DNA of 64,000 bases from Thermoplasmata archaeon (GTDB lineage: Archaea; Thermoplasmatota; Thermoplasmata; Thermoplasmatales; Thermoplasmataceae): positions 1-64,000 of the forward strand of contig JAKAUW010000080.1 in the NCBI GenBank assembly GCA_021817455.1. Direction: 5' to 3'. The notes below the pieces were generated by a model that was given only the letters and a program-made list of their open reading frames with translations, had not been told where the DNA came from and searched no databases. Position 1 is the stretch's first letter; the number at the start of each line of letters is the position of its first letter. A program made the position numbers and the translations under genes. Shown piece after piece: positions 27,284 through 36,843 of this stretch.

Positions 27284-28957
27284 TTGTCAACAATTGATCT
27301 GTTAATTCTGGCTTCAGTGGTCGGTTCTCTTGCCGCTGTACTTGTTTTCCTGGTTTATTATTTGACAGCCTCGAAGGCAGAATCCATGAGCCTAACGGCT
27401 AAAGAGGAAGGATACACCGATTCCAACGCCTACTGGAGAGAGCAGCTCTACGGGAAGCCAAGACCCCTTTCTTGGTCTATTTTTACATATGATGATGCCA
27501 AGAGCATTGGCCTGAGGTACATTTTCACAGCAGTCCTTTTCCTGTTCATTGCCGGGGCCTTTGGTGTTCTCATGAGAGTAAGTCTCTTTGATCCAAATCC
27601 TGTGATCATTCAGCCAATAATTTACAACATCCTCATGACTCAGCACGCAACTCTCATGATCTATATGTTTGCAATAGGTGCTGCATTGGGATTTGGATAC
27701 TATTTGCTTCCATCACAACTCAGGCTAAAGAGGGACAATATGGGCCATCTCTCATCAGTTGCCTACTGGATCTGGGTTCTTGGTGGAGCCTTATTCGTCC
27801 TGTCCAGATCGAGCATGAGGTGGTATCTGTACCCACCGCTATCTCTACAACTCACACCAACAGGGGCGGGGGCATTCAATTGGCTGGCCATAATCGCAAT
27901 GGAATTGATCTTCATCGGAGTCACCATGGCAAGCGTAATAGTCCTGAAAGTGATTTTCATTGACCGTGCAGATAACATTCCTCTATCTAAGATGCCTGTC
28001 TTTGCATGGTCTGTCGTATTCACACTGATAATGCTCCTTTCATCCGATGAGCCCTTGATGGTTGGTTTGGGCATGCTCTTTTATGACTTCTTCAACCCTG
28101 TTTTCTTTACCGGTACCACAAGTACACCGCTTACCTTTGCTGTGCTTTTCTGGTTCTGGGGTCATCCGATTGTTTACATCGCGGTAATTCCTTACTTTGG
28201 TTTGATGTATGATATCATAACCAGATTTACCAAAACTCCTGTATACAGCTATTTCTCAGGCGTATTTTCTCTTGGACTTCTGATGATCCTAAGTGAACTA
28301 GTCTGGGGGCATCATCTACTCAATTCCGGCCTTGGGATAGACTGGGTATTGTTCTTCACCTCCGCTTCATTCGTAGTTGTGATTCCATCAGCACTTACTA
28401 TTTTCAACATGATTGGGACGTTGTGGAAAGCTGAAAAAATACGCTTGACAACTCCTATGATGTTCGTCATCAATGCAATACTAGATTTTATCATCGGCGG
28501 GGTAACTGGCGTGATGCTTGCCAGCCAGTCAGTGAATGAAGTTGCCCATGGAACATACTTTGTGACTGCACACTTCCACTTCATATTCGTGGGGTTGACG
28601 CTTGGAGTCACCATGGCAACCTTTTACCTCCTGTATCCAACATTCTCCAATGGAAGAGTATATGATGAGAGGCTTGCAAAGTGGCACTTTTACATCACAG
28701 CCTTCGGTTCTCTATTGATGTCAACATCGTGGGCAGTTGGCGGATACCTTGGAATGCCTCGGTCAGTGGCAGGTTATTTCGCTCAGTTCCAGGCTTACCA
28801 GGACAGTGCGATTATCGGTGGAGTGATTATCGGGATTGGACAGCTTGTATTCCTTTACAACATAGCTAAGAGTTGGCTGGCGCAGCCGACTACCGATCCA
28901 TATAATATCCTGGAATACAGGAACGAGACCAATCAGGAAATAGGGGGCGGAGAGTAA
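27284..28957 (+). CDS. Haem-copper oxidase subunit I (B-type)
   Basis: 557 residues and about twelve to thirteen membrane helices. The CuB/Tyr motif is WGHPIVYIAVIP (about residue 293): tyrosine for the His-Tyr cross-link is kept, but the glutamate of A-type enzymes (HPEVY) is Ile, as in the ba3-type oxidase of Thermus. The low-spin haem ligand is in MTQHATLMIYMF and the haem pair in TAHFHFIFVG. The protein reduces oxygen to water and pumps protons. The TTG start follows the stop of subunit II with no gap. Confidence 0.95.
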   Translation: MSTIDLLILASVVGSLAAVLVFLVYYLTASKAESMSLTAKEEGYTDSNAYWREQLYGKPRPLSWSIFTYDDAKSIGLRYIFTAVLFLFIAGAFGVLMRVSLFDPNPVIIQPIIYNILMTQHATLMIYMFAIGAALGFGYYLLPSQLRLKRDNMGHLSSVAYWIWVLGGALFVLSRSSMRWYLYPPLSLQLTPTGAGAFNWLAIIAMELIFIGVTMASVIVLKVIFIDRADNIPLSKMPVFAWSVVFTLIMLLSSDEPLMVGLGMLFYDFFNPVFFTGTTSTPLTFAVLFWFWGHPIVYIAVIPYFGLMYDIITRFTKTPVYSYFSGVFSLGLLMILSELVWGHHLLNSGLGIDWVLFFTSASFVVVIPSALTIFNMIGTLWKAEKIRLTTPMMFVINAILDFIIGGVTGVMLASQSVNEVAHGTYFVTAHFHFIFVGLTLGVTMATFYLLYPTFSNGRVYDERLAKWHFYITAFGSLLMSTSWAVGGYLGMPRSVAGYFAQFQAYQDSAIIGGVIIGIGQLVFLYNIAKSWLAQPTTDPYNILEYRNETNQEIGGGE

Positions 28958-29619
28958 TGGCATCAAACAAAGGTGGAGTAACTTTCGCGGTCATCATAAT
29001 ATTACTGGTTTCAGTTGCCTTTGGTTATGTTCTCACAAGCCCAACCGGTGGTGGCCTGCAAAAATCCAACACACCGACAAAGAATACTCAGTACATTAAT
29101 TTAGGTGCCGATGCAGCAGGCTGGGAGTACAACTATAACACGAGTGACCGGAACCCCGTCCTCAATGTCAATTTGAGTACAACTGTGTATTTCAACGTAA
29201 CTGAAATGGACGGTGCACCACACAACCTCTATATAGCATATGATGGGAGTTATTCCGCGTCTGCATTTGCTAAATACATGTCTGATCTTACCACAAACCC
29301 AAAGAGCATAGAAGGTTCTAACAATTACAAGGTGCTCAGCACATCTGAAATAACTCAGACAATTGGCCACAAGACACAGGGAAGCTTCCCGTTCGTCGGT
29401 TCAAGCATGGTAGGCATATACACGTACTGGTGTTCTGTCCACTATGAAACAATGGTCGGTCTCCTCATAGTGAATGATACATCCGGATCCGCATCCGTGG
29501 CATCCATGCATGTTTACAACGGGGCTTCACCGTCACACGTAAATAATCAGTCAACATATTCGACACACGTCTCCAATGTCCTCGTGACAATGGAAACTGC
29601 CATCAAGACGGTCGAGTAA
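28957..29619 (+). CDS. Membrane-anchored blue copper protein (sulfocyanin/plastocyanin-like)
   Basis: 220 residues: one N-terminal membrane segment (about 8-26), a linker, then a cupredoxin domain. Type 1 copper ligands are His in GAPHNLYIAYDG and Cys, His and Met in YWCSVHYETMVGLLI. Proteins of this kind carry electrons to terminal oxidases in acidophilic archaea. The start codon overlaps the stop of subunit I (TAATG), so it is a natural electron donor for the CuA of this oxidase. Confidence 0.85.
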   Translation: MASNKGGVTFAVIIILLVSVAFGYVLTSPTGGGLQKSNTPTKNTQYINLGADAAGWEYNYNTSDRNPVLNVNLSTTVYFNVTEMDGAPHNLYIAYDGSYSASAFAKYMSDLTTNPKSIEGSNNYKVLSTSEITQTIGHKTQGSFPFVGSSMVGIYTYWCSVHYETMVGLLIVNDTSGSASVASMHVYNGASPSHVNNQSTYSTHVSNVLVTMETAIKTVE

Positions 29620-29620
29620 T

Positions 29621-30487
29621 TTGAATGGAAAGGAATTCGTAAAAATCTCTAAACTTGAGATCACATTTCTTGTTGATCTCGTTGCTTTGGCTGGATTCCT
29701 ATCCAATCCGATATTTTATTCAAAGTCCATCCTGCTTCTACCGCTTTTAGTGGCAGGAAGCCTTGGTTCAATGTCTGCAGCTTTTTTCAACAATCTTTAT
29801 GACATGGACATTGACAGTTCCATGAAGAGGACCAGCTACAGGACAGGCATCGTGAACAAGAGCACCTATTGGCGCCTTTTCGCTTACGGCATAATAATGC
29901 TTGTGGCTTCCATCCTGATTGCCTATTTCGCAATTAACCCCCTTACTGCTCTCTTCATTTTTCTTGGATTCCTCAGTTATGTATTCCTGTACACAATTTT
30001 CCTGAAAAGGCGCACCACCTGGAATATAGTCATTGGTGGGATAGCTGGAAGCTTCCCGGCTTTTGCCGGCTGGGCGGCCGTAAGTAATGCCGTTTCACCA
30101 ACTGCAGCTTTCATTGCTTTTCTCGTTTTCCTGTGGACACCAACCCATTTCTGGTCACTGGCGACTGGAAATGCAGAAGACTACCAGAGCGCAAAAATTC
30201 CAATGCTCCCCGCTGTTGTGGGTACACAGAAAAGTTCACGCTATATAATTGCAAATACAGCGATTCTGTTCGTCTATTCCATGCTACCAATCTTCATAAG
30301 GGAAATCAACGTGGGCCCGGCTTACTATGTCATGGCTGTTGTTCTGGGGCTAGTCCTGCTCTATTACACAATCCTGCCGGTCAGGTCAGGTTTTTCAAAG
30401 CAGTCTTACAGGAAGGCTTTCCATTTCTCTAACTATTACCTCATGGTTCTTTTGGTTGCAATATGTCTGGTGAATTTCATTCATTAG
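29621..30487 (+). CDS. ctaB: Protohaem IX farnesyltransferase (haem O synthase)
   Basis: 288 residues, a UbiA-family prenyltransferase with about nine membrane helices. The first aspartate-rich motif is NNLYDMDIDSSMKRT (D61, D63, D65), and the second half has TPTHFWSLATGNAEDY. It adds a farnesyl or longer prenyl tail to haem B for use by the oxidase. The start is a TTG one base after the blue copper gene. Confidence 0.92.
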   Translation: MNGKEFVKISKLEITFLVDLVALAGFLSNPIFYSKSILLLPLLVAGSLGSMSAAFFNNLYDMDIDSSMKRTSYRTGIVNKSTYWRLFAYGIIMLVASILIAYFAINPLTALFIFLGFLSYVFLYTIFLKRRTTWNIVIGGIAGSFPAFAGWAAVSNAVSPTAAFIAFLVFLWTPTHFWSLATGNAEDYQSAKIPMLPAVVGTQKSSRYIIANTAILFVYSMLPIFIREINVGPAYYVMAVVLGLVLLYYTILPVRSGFSKQSYRKAFHFSNYYLMVLLVAICLVNFIH

Positions 30488-31929
30488 ATCATGGTCCTTT
30501 CCCTGTTCTCTTCTTTCACCTGCTCGGTTTAGCAGCAACTCTTATCGCAGTTGAATTCGGTCTGCTTTCCGGCATAATCATTGTTGACAGCAATGTTCAA
30601 TTGCAGTTCAATGCCATTTTCATAATACTTTTTGCTATTATCATGGCCATATGGCTGGCTCCACGGAATAAACTCAAAACATTACTTTCAACAACGCTGA
30701 TTTTATTTTATGGGGTGCTGGCCATATTCTCAATTCCCTATTACAATCTCACTATCCTCTTCGCTATTTCGCTTCTCCTCGAAATAAGAGAGTTCCATAG
30801 GTTGCATGGATTCAGGTCCAGGGAAGGAACCTGGCTCGCATCAATCATGACGGCCCTTATGGCAATGATTCTGCTCTCCGGCCTAATTAGGATTCTCCCC
30901 ACTGCCCAGGGGATTGGCATGCTCGTGGCATCCATTTCAGATGACGTGGCATCAGGCGGAACACCAGTCTTGTTCATGGGCGGGTTGGTATTTTTCACAA
31001 AGTATCTCGTATTTTCAATAAGCCTCCAGGCTCTTCTCGTGTTTTCAATCCTTTCATTTCTTCTGGTTGAAAATTATTTTCTCATAATATCCTTCATAAG
31101 GGGCAACTCAAAGAGCATTATTGGTGGCCAGGTATCTGGCGCGCTTACTGTACTAAGTTGCCAGTGCGAGAGCATAACTGCAGCCTTCCCATCAATCGTC
31201 TCTTTAGTGCTGACTGCCTCAATTATACCTCTGATTTTTGAAAGCATCCTCCTTGTTTTTCTCACCAATATCCTGCTAAGGCGGCGATATATGTTAGGAA
31301 AACGTTCCTCGCTGCTGGATTCGATATATCCTGTGAAAAACGTCAATGCCTTCATAGCTCTGGCATCGGCTACAATCATTGCACTGCCTTTGATTGAAAC
31401 TGTAGGTGTTTATTACGGTCTCCAGTCAAGCCTTTATTTCTTCGGTTCTCTGGATTTCCTGATGCTTATTGCTGGAATTTTTGTGGTTTTGCTGGTTGAA
31501 AAATCCCGTATGCTTCATTTGAATATGGGTAGCCGGGAAGCCATAATATTTGCACTACTTGTTTCATCATTCACAATGTTTGTCTGGTTTTATCCGCCAC
31601 TTGCTCTGTACGCTATTAGCTATGGGTCCGCCTTTGCTCTTATGAGCATCACAAGTTTCGCTGGCGGGATAGTTGCAGGACTTGTTTATATTGGTGTTGG
31701 GAAAGAGGGAAAAAAGCTCTTTCTCGAATTTCTCGCTATGATGATCACCATGTTTGCCATAGTGGTATTCTACGTTTCCATTCTTACAGGTTATTCCATC
31801 TGGAGTTTCTTCGGGTTAACAGAGCAGGTAATATTCAGCATTGCAGTATGGGTCGTCGCCCTCCCCTTTATGTGGTTTGCCACAAATATAGCTCTAAACA
31901 GTTCAGTGAGGAAGGAGGCATTATCTTAA
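30463..31929 (+). CDS. Unrecognised polytopic membrane protein of the oxidase operon
   Basis: 488 residues with about fourteen hydrophobic segments. No family is recognised. It contains a short Cys motif in a hydrophobic context, LSCQCESITAAFPS (near residue 230), that might bind copper or haem iron. The start overlaps the end of ctaB by 25 bases, and the stop overlaps the next start (TAATG), so it is an integral member of the oxidase operon. Haem A synthase, which some operons place here, would be about 300 residues with conserved histidine pairs; these are not obvious. Confidence 0.6.
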   Translation: MSGEFHSLDHGPFPVLFFHLLGLAATLIAVEFGLLSGIIIVDSNVQLQFNAIFIILFAIIMAIWLAPRNKLKTLLSTTLILFYGVLAIFSIPYYNLTILFAISLLLEIREFHRLHGFRSREGTWLASIMTALMAMILLSGLIRILPTAQGIGMLVASISDDVASGGTPVLFMGGLVFFTKYLVFSISLQALLVFSILSFLLVENYFLIISFIRGNSKSIIGGQVSGALTVLSCQCESITAAFPSIVSLVLTASIIPLIFESILLVFLTNILLRRRYMLGKRSSLLDSIYPVKNVNAFIALASATIIALPLIETVGVYYGLQSSLYFFGSLDFLMLIAGIFVVLLVEKSRMLHLNMGSREAIIFALLVSSFTMFVWFYPPLALYAISYGSAFALMSITSFAGGIVAGLVYIGVGKEGKKLFLEFLAMMITMFAIVVFYVSILTGYSIWSFFGLTEQVIFSIAVWVVALPFMWFATNIALNSSVRKEALS

Positions 31930-32543
31930 TGGGCCAGATTTTTGAAAAACTGCTTCCTGCATTTCTCGAGGTTGCAATTTTTGCCATGTTCTACCTAATT
32001 CAGGTGAACGTGTACTTTTTCTATCTCTACATTGGTGCGACTCCATTGGTCTTCCTCTTTGCATCTGTCCATTTCAAGGATGTCAGGGGCGCGATTTACA
32101 GGGTGCTACTAAACAATGATCTTGTGATCCTGGCCACAGCCATGTTCTTATGGCTGTTCATTTTTGCAGCTACCCACAATGGTCCCATTTACGTGATTGA
32201 GACCGCTTATTACCCCGTGTTCCTTGAAGAATTCAATTTCAGGTTCCTTATAATCACTTTCCTTAGGAGAAAGTACAGCCTCGGGCAGTCCATAGTCATT
32301 CAGGGGGTTTTGTATGCGATATTTTATTCCAGTTTCCTGCTTTTCTACCCTACGGGCTACCCAGGCGCGTTCTTTGAACTATTCATCATTGACAACTTCA
32401 GCATGGCAATTGTTTATGGCTTGCTGTACTACCTCAGGAAGAACTTCTACATAGCTGCCACGCTTCACTTGAGCCTTTACCTAATTTCGGTTTTCCTGCC
32501 AGCATCCCTGGGCTGGTTTCCGCAAATAACTACTCCAGTTTAG
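31929..32543 (+). CDS. CPBP-family intramembrane protease-like protein
   Basis: 204 residues from the ATG at 31929, which overlaps the preceding stop. About six membrane segments. The CPBP (Abi, Rce1-like) motif is LEEFNFRFLI (EExxxR), and a later His is in ATLHLSLYL. In bacteria and archaea such proteins process membrane substrates or act as chaperones. It closes the oxidase operon. The frame is open to an earlier ATG at 31848, but that lies within the previous gene. Confidence 0.75.
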   Translation: MGQIFEKLLPAFLEVAIFAMFYLIQVNVYFFYLYIGATPLVFLFASVHFKDVRGAIYRVLLNNDLVILATAMFLWLFIFAATHNGPIYVIETAYYPVFLEEFNFRFLIITFLRRKYSLGQSIVIQGVLYAIFYSSFLLFYPTGYPGAFFELFIIDNFSMAIVYGLLYYLRKNFYIAATLHLSLYLISVFLPASLGWFPQITTPV

Positions 32544-32932
32544 GCTTTCAGTCTTCTGAGTTCTTCAGGGACCCTCTCAGGTTTCCTGTTCTCGTCAATG
32601 GAAACTGCAACGATCTTTCCCACTGCATAAACAAGTGAGCTATCCTGGTTTGTAATTCTGTGAAGAAAAGTGAAACTGGTGTTCCCTATGGAATCCAGGG
32701 AAGTTTCTAGGTAAATCTTTTCATCCATTGTAATAGATTTTTTGAACTCTACTTCAGCTTTCGCTATAACAAACCTGACATTCCTTGCATCGAAAGAGGG
32801 CAGGTATTTCCTGAAATACATGACCCTTCCAAGCTCAAAATATGTAAGGTAAACTGCATTGTTTACGTGGCCAAGAGTGTCCAGGTCTCCATATCTGACC
32901 TGTAATTCAATCCTTAGGGATGAATCAGTCAT
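32540..32932 (-). CDS. Acyl-CoA thioesterase, hot-dog fold (4HBT type)
   Basis: 130 residues from the ATG at 32932, which overlaps the end of the upstream gene in the string ATGACTGA. The catalytic segment is YGDLDTLGHVNNAVYLTYFE (Asp and the HVNN turn) typical of 4-hydroxybenzoyl-CoA thioesterase and YbgC relatives. A longer frame starts at 32995, but its extra residues show no family similarity. Substrate unknown. Confidence 0.82.
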   Translation of the reverse strand: MTDSSLRIELQVRYGDLDTLGHVNNAVYLTYFELGRVMYFRKYLPSFDARNVRFVIAKAEVEFKKSITMDEKIYLETSLDSIGNTSFTFLHRITNQDSSLVYAVGKIVAVSIDENRKPERVPEELRRLKA

Positions 32933-33494
32933 TTGACATAAATCTCCGAATTGAATTAAATGATTGTGTGAATCTCTCATAAATGGGATTGCCATTTATT
33001 CCTCTTACATACGCAATAGAAGAGCCAGAGATGAGGTCATGGTACTTTACGGCATCAGGGTTGTGGTCAAGGTTTCCCGGAGTAGAAGACAGCACCAAGA
33101 CCTGAACCTCAAAGGCAGCCATTTTTGTTGAGATTGATTCATTATATGCTGGGTTGACAAATACGATTTTTACCACTTTCGCAAGGTTCTTGAAATTTTC
33201 GATCAGGAATGGTGCGTATCCTCCCATGGAAATTATCATTAATTTTCCTGGAAGCATATTAAGGGCAGTGAGAACGGGCGAAAAATCCAAATTGGAATTT
33301 ACCGGATTCTCCTTTCCGGGAACAAGCAAAAGAATCTCACGGCCCAGTTTGTGAAAATTCTCAAGAAGTTTCAGTTCCTGGTCATTCAGATCTGTGTCAC
33401 AGAGAATCAATATAGAATATTCAGCCCCAGGTTCGCCAGTGAGATGCAGAAACCTGAAGGGCCCAGTCTGGTGTTCCTTCTCAATGATCGGCAT
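32925..33494 (-). CDS. Alpha/beta-hydrolase-like protein, degenerate nucleophile elbow
   Basis: 189 residues. The alternating strands and helices (YSILILCDTD, EILLLVPG, KLMIISMGGYAPFLI, KIVFVNPAY) suggest an alpha/beta hydrolase fold. The elbow reads I-I-S-M-G rather than GxSxG, and it is shorter than usual. It may be an esterase of limited activity or a non-catalytic relative. It is coupled to the thioesterase that follows and lies 18 bases downstream of the CoxG-like gene. Confidence 0.45.
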   Translation of the reverse strand: MPIIEKEHQTGPFRFLHLTGEPGAEYSILILCDTDLNDQELKLLENFHKLGREILLLVPGKENPVNSNLDFSPVLTALNMLPGKLMIISMGGYAPFLIENFKNLAKVVKIVFVNPAYNESISTKMAAFEVQVLVLSSTPGNLDHNPDAVKYHDLISGSSIAYVRGINGNPIYERFTQSFNSIRRFMSND

Positions 33495-33512
33495 ACATTA
33501 CGACTTTGCAGT

Positions 33513-33950
33513 TCAGGAGGATAGCTTCTTTTCAAGATTGTCAAAGAGTTCCTTGATGATCTTCTGCGCCTGTCCACCAATAAGCCTCTGGCCCATTGAA
33601 CCAAGCTTTCCCCCTACCTTCGCGTCAGCTTTCCAGTCCATCTTGGTTTTTCCGTCCGCTTCTGAGAGGTCCATTATGGCTTCTAGGTCTACTGTGCCCC
33701 CAAGACCCTGTCCATTTCCGCTTAGCTTTGCATGCTTGTTGGCTTCCTTTTCAACAACCTTGAACTTGATGTTGAAGTCACCCTTGATGAAGGCTATGCC
33801 AACCCTCACCACAACAGAGTATTCTTCAGGAGAAATTACATTGAGACTTTTGAAGCCTGGAATGCAGGAAGATACCTCATTTGGGTCCATAACGGTGTTA
33901 AATACTTTTTCACTTGTGGCATTTACTTCAAACGTACCATCAAAATTCAT
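33513..33950 (-). CDS. CoxG/SRPBCC-family protein
   Basis: 145 residues from the ATG at 33950, chosen because a good ribosome binding site (GGAGG, 33961-33957) precedes it; an earlier ATG at 33974 lies upstream of this site. The sequence MNFDGTFEV, FNTVMDPNEVSSCIPG and GKLGSMGQRLIGGQA fits CO-dehydrogenase accessory protein CoxG, a START-like lipid- or quinone-binding fold. No CO dehydrogenase genes are nearby, so the role is open. Confidence 0.82.
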   Translation of the reverse strand: MNFDGTFEVNATSEKVFNTVMDPNEVSSCIPGFKSLNVISPEEYSVVVRVGIAFIKGDFNIKFKVVEKEANKHAKLSGNGQGLGGTVDLEAIMDLSEADGKTKMDWKADAKVGGKLGSMGQRLIGGQAQKIIKELFDNLEKKLSS

Positions 33951-34036
33951 AGTAATCCTCCACTGGGAATCCAAGTGACTCTTAAAAACTATTGTAGTAG
34001 GAATTTATCTCGTATGGTAAACAGCAGAGGCAAGAA

Positions 34037-35872
34037 ATGAATCCAAAGCCATCATCATTAGACTTCTACGCATTCATACAGAACTATTCTTCTGTCATAA
34101 CCGGCTCCTTCATAAAGAAAGTGTACCAGATTGAAGAGACCGATTTTCTTTTCCAGCTATACAGCTCAACATCCGGAAAGAATTACCTGCTAATCTCACT
34201 CAAGAAAGGACTGGTGTTTTATGAAGCAGAGCGACCTGAAGCCGCGACTCCTCTATCTATGCTACTCAGAAAATCCCTTTCTGAAAGACGCATTGTATCA
34301 GTGGAGCAGATCAATTTTGACCGAGTTGTGAAATTTACCCTCCACACTGGCCAGGAACTCATCCTAGAGCTGTTCAGGGAAGGGAATTTCATCATTACAA
34401 ACGAAAGAAAGATAGAGTTTGCTTCCGACCAGCGCGAATGGAAGAACAGGAAAATCCTCAAGGGGGAGCCATATGTTCCCCCATCCGCCAATAATCCACT
34501 GGAAATAGAAGACAACCAGTTTCGTGAAGTTCTGGAACAGAGCAAAGCATCCCTGGTGCAGACCCTCGCCACCAGGCTCAATCTTGGAGGGGACATGGCG
34601 GAAGAGGTGCTCTTCAGGCTCGGAATTCACAAGGACCTTCCTGCAAAATTGTCCCTGGAACACGTGCAAAAAATAAGAGATGGAATCCGCCAATTGCTTT
34701 CTGAAACAGGGAGCTGCAAATCATACTATTACCAGGAACAGGGACTGCTGTCGCCTGTACCCATGCTACACCTCAGGAACGAGCCTGATATAGAATACGA
34801 CGATCTAAACAAAGGAATGCTGGATTACCTGCAAAAGCATTATCCCGCAGGCGAGGCCAAGGACCCTATCACAAGAAGAATAGAGTCCATGGAGAAGAGC
34901 ATAGAGGAATTTCAGAGGCAGCGTGAACTGAATTTCCAGCGGGGAAATACCATAATGCAGTCATTAGGACGATTTGACAGCCTAATCAGAAAACTGTCAC
35001 GGGCCAAGGATACCCAGGATCTTTCCAGAATCAAGGAATTCGATGGATACAACGTTTCATCCTACAATTCAGCAACTAAGGAAATAGAACTTGAAGAGGG
35101 TGGGACCTCCATAATTATTGATATTAACCTTTCCGCGGGGCAGAATGCAAACAACTATTTCCAGAAATCCAAGGAATTCAAGTCGAAGATAGAGGGCGCC
35201 TACAGAGCTATAGAAGAGACCAAGGCCAAGCGTGTATCAGAAAAGAAGGAATCTTCCAGGAAGAAGAAAAGGGAATGGTTTGAAATTTACCACTGGTTCA
35301 TATCTTCTGAGGATTTTCTCGTTATATCGGGCAGGGATGCCAAAAGCAATGAGAGAATAGTGAAGAAGCACCTCAAGGATAAGGACCTATATGTGCACGC
35401 AGATGTATATGGGGCTCCAAGCACAATCATAAAGGTCGAGGGAGACAGAGAGCCAACAGAACAGACTATCAGGGAGGCATGTGCGTTCGCCATTTCATTC
35501 TCCAGGGCTTGGCCAGCCGGCGTATCTTCGGGAGCTGCATACTGGGTGCTCCCTTCCCAGGTCAGCAAAACACCTGAATCTGGTGAATACGTCTCCACTG
35601 GATCATGGATGGTAAGGGGGAAAAGGAACTATCTCTTCGACCTTCCAATGCGGCTGGCTATTCTCATTAAGGAATACAAGGGCGAACGGAAAGTCATGTC
35701 TTTCCCGGCACTCCAGGATGCCCAGTTGCCTGCAAACACTATAGTCATTGCACCAGGTGACGAAAAGAGGAATTCGATTTCACAAAAGATTTCCAAGAAG
35801 CTAGGAGTACCAATGGAGGATATAGATCCCATACTTCCGCCAGGAAATTCTTCTGTAATATCAGGACTTTAG
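34037..35872 (+). CDS. rqcH: Ribosome quality-control protein RqcH (NEMF/Rqc2 family)
   Basis: 611 residues: NFACT-N domain (about 1-250), coiled-coil arms (about 270-415) and the NFACT-R domain (about 415-530, with DLYVHADVYGAPSTIIK). The D95-R96 pair in NFDRVVKF matches the Asp-Arg motif that RqcH uses to hold tRNA-Ala for Ala-tail synthesis on stalled nascent chains. The protein recognises obstructed 50S subunits and marks their peptides for degradation. It overlaps the convergent PGI/PMI gene by 12 bases. Confidence 0.93.
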   Translation: MNPKPSSLDFYAFIQNYSSVITGSFIKKVYQIEETDFLFQLYSSTSGKNYLLISLKKGLVFYEAERPEAATPLSMLLRKSLSERRIVSVEQINFDRVVKFTLHTGQELILELFREGNFIITNERKIEFASDQREWKNRKILKGEPYVPPSANNPLEIEDNQFREVLEQSKASLVQTLATRLNLGGDMAEEVLFRLGIHKDLPAKLSLEHVQKIRDGIRQLLSETGSCKSYYYQEQGLLSPVPMLHLRNEPDIEYDDLNKGMLDYLQKHYPAGEAKDPITRRIESMEKSIEEFQRQRELNFQRGNTIMQSLGRFDSLIRKLSRAKDTQDLSRIKEFDGYNVSSYNSATKEIELEEGGTSIIIDINLSAGQNANNYFQKSKEFKSKIEGAYRAIEETKAKRVSEKKESSRKKKREWFEIYHWFISSEDFLVISGRDAKSNERIVKKHLKDKDLYVHADVYGAPSTIIKVEGDREPTEQTIREACAFAISFSRAWPAGVSSGAAYWVLPSQVSKTPESGEYVSTGSWMVRGKRNYLFDLPMRLAILIKEYKGERKVMSFPALQDAQLPANTIVIAPGDEKRNSISQKISKKLGVPMEDIDPILPPGNSSVISGL

Positions 35873-36787
35873 CCTTTCCTTTAATTCCGTGAGGACAGAA
35901 ACGTCCTCAGGGTCTATCTTCCTCATTTTTCCCAGGTGGTAAGATATGTAGTCTCCGGCATGTATGAAGTAAAACATCCTTTCCAGAGTGCTCTCTCCCC
36001 CAGGTTTAATTGTAATGAAATCTGTGGAAGTTATCTCAGAGGTATACCTGACTCTTTTTTCAATCTGGCCAGTGGAACCTCCAAATACAATGAAGGAGAA
36101 AGTATCCTTTCCATAGGTGTGTTTGAAAGGGATCGCATCGTTGTGGTCCAGCTCCGGGAAATATGATGAAAAAGCCAGAAGCTTTGAATTCTCATTGAAC
36201 TGAGTTTTCCAGCGGTAAGCCACCCAACGGAAAGGAGGGTAACCCAGGACATACGGGATGCTGTTCTTCCCGAATATTTTTGCAGCTGTCCCCTTTTCCA
36301 GGGAATTGTCGGTTTCCATTTCCGACAAAATGGCTGAAATCTTCTCATACACTGGCTTATCCGAAGTTATGAACGAGTTTAGGAAAGGCTTAATGAGGTA
36401 ACCCAGAGCAGCCCTGGGCTGGTAACCTTTTGGAACCAGCACAGTTTCCTGCCCAAGTTCTGAAAGTTCTCCACCCGAAGTAATAAGGCGGATCTGGCAG
36501 TTGCGTTTTATGGCCTCTTTTGTCGCACTGATCGTTTCCTCAGTGTTTCCCGAATAGCTGATTCCAACGAAGAGTGTATCCTTATCAGCGTAAGCGGGGA
36601 GTTTATAATCACTCACAACCTGAACTGGAGCCTTGTCGTACAATTCTGAAAATATGCTCCCTGCAATGCCGGAACCACCCATTCCTGAGATGACAATATT
36701 CTTGAACGGACTTAATTTGCCAAAGTCTGCGTTGAACAGAACCTGCCTGCTGAAGTCCTTAAGCTGGTCCTCAAAATTCATGTACAT
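35861..36787 (-). CDS. Bifunctional phosphoglucose/phosphomannose isomerase
   Basis: 308 residues (a second ATG at 36781 would shorten it by two). Two SIS sugar-isomerase subdomains: the first has IVISGMGGSGIAGS and VGISYSGNTEETI, both typical of archaeal PGI/PMI, and the C-terminal catalytic region includes ELDHNDAIPF. It interconverts glucose 6-phosphate or mannose 6-phosphate with fructose 6-phosphate. Together with FBP aldolase/phosphatase (23231) it belongs to gluconeogenesis. Confidence 0.92.
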   Translation of the reverse strand: MYMNFEDQLKDFSRQVLFNADFGKLSPFKNIVISGMGGSGIAGSIFSELYDKAPVQVVSDYKLPAYADKDTLFVGISYSGNTEETISATKEAIKRNCQIRLITSGGELSELGQETVLVPKGYQPRAALGYLIKPFLNSFITSDKPVYEKISAILSEMETDNSLEKGTAAKIFGKNSIPYVLGYPPFRWVAYRWKTQFNENSKLLAFSSYFPELDHNDAIPFKHTYGKDTFSFIVFGGSTGQIEKRVRYTSEITSTDFITIKPGGESTLERMFYFIHAGDYISYHLGKMRKIDPEDVSVLTELKERLKS

Positions 36788-36843
36788 CCATAGGAACTTG
36801 ATATAATATATTTAACAGTGAAAAGTTGGAAATTAGTGGAAAA

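Noticed and set aside
31848-31928. Longer start for the CPBP-like protein
   Set aside because: The extra residues are a shadow of the preceding membrane protein gene, and the ATG at 31929 has a stop/start overlap typical of this operon.
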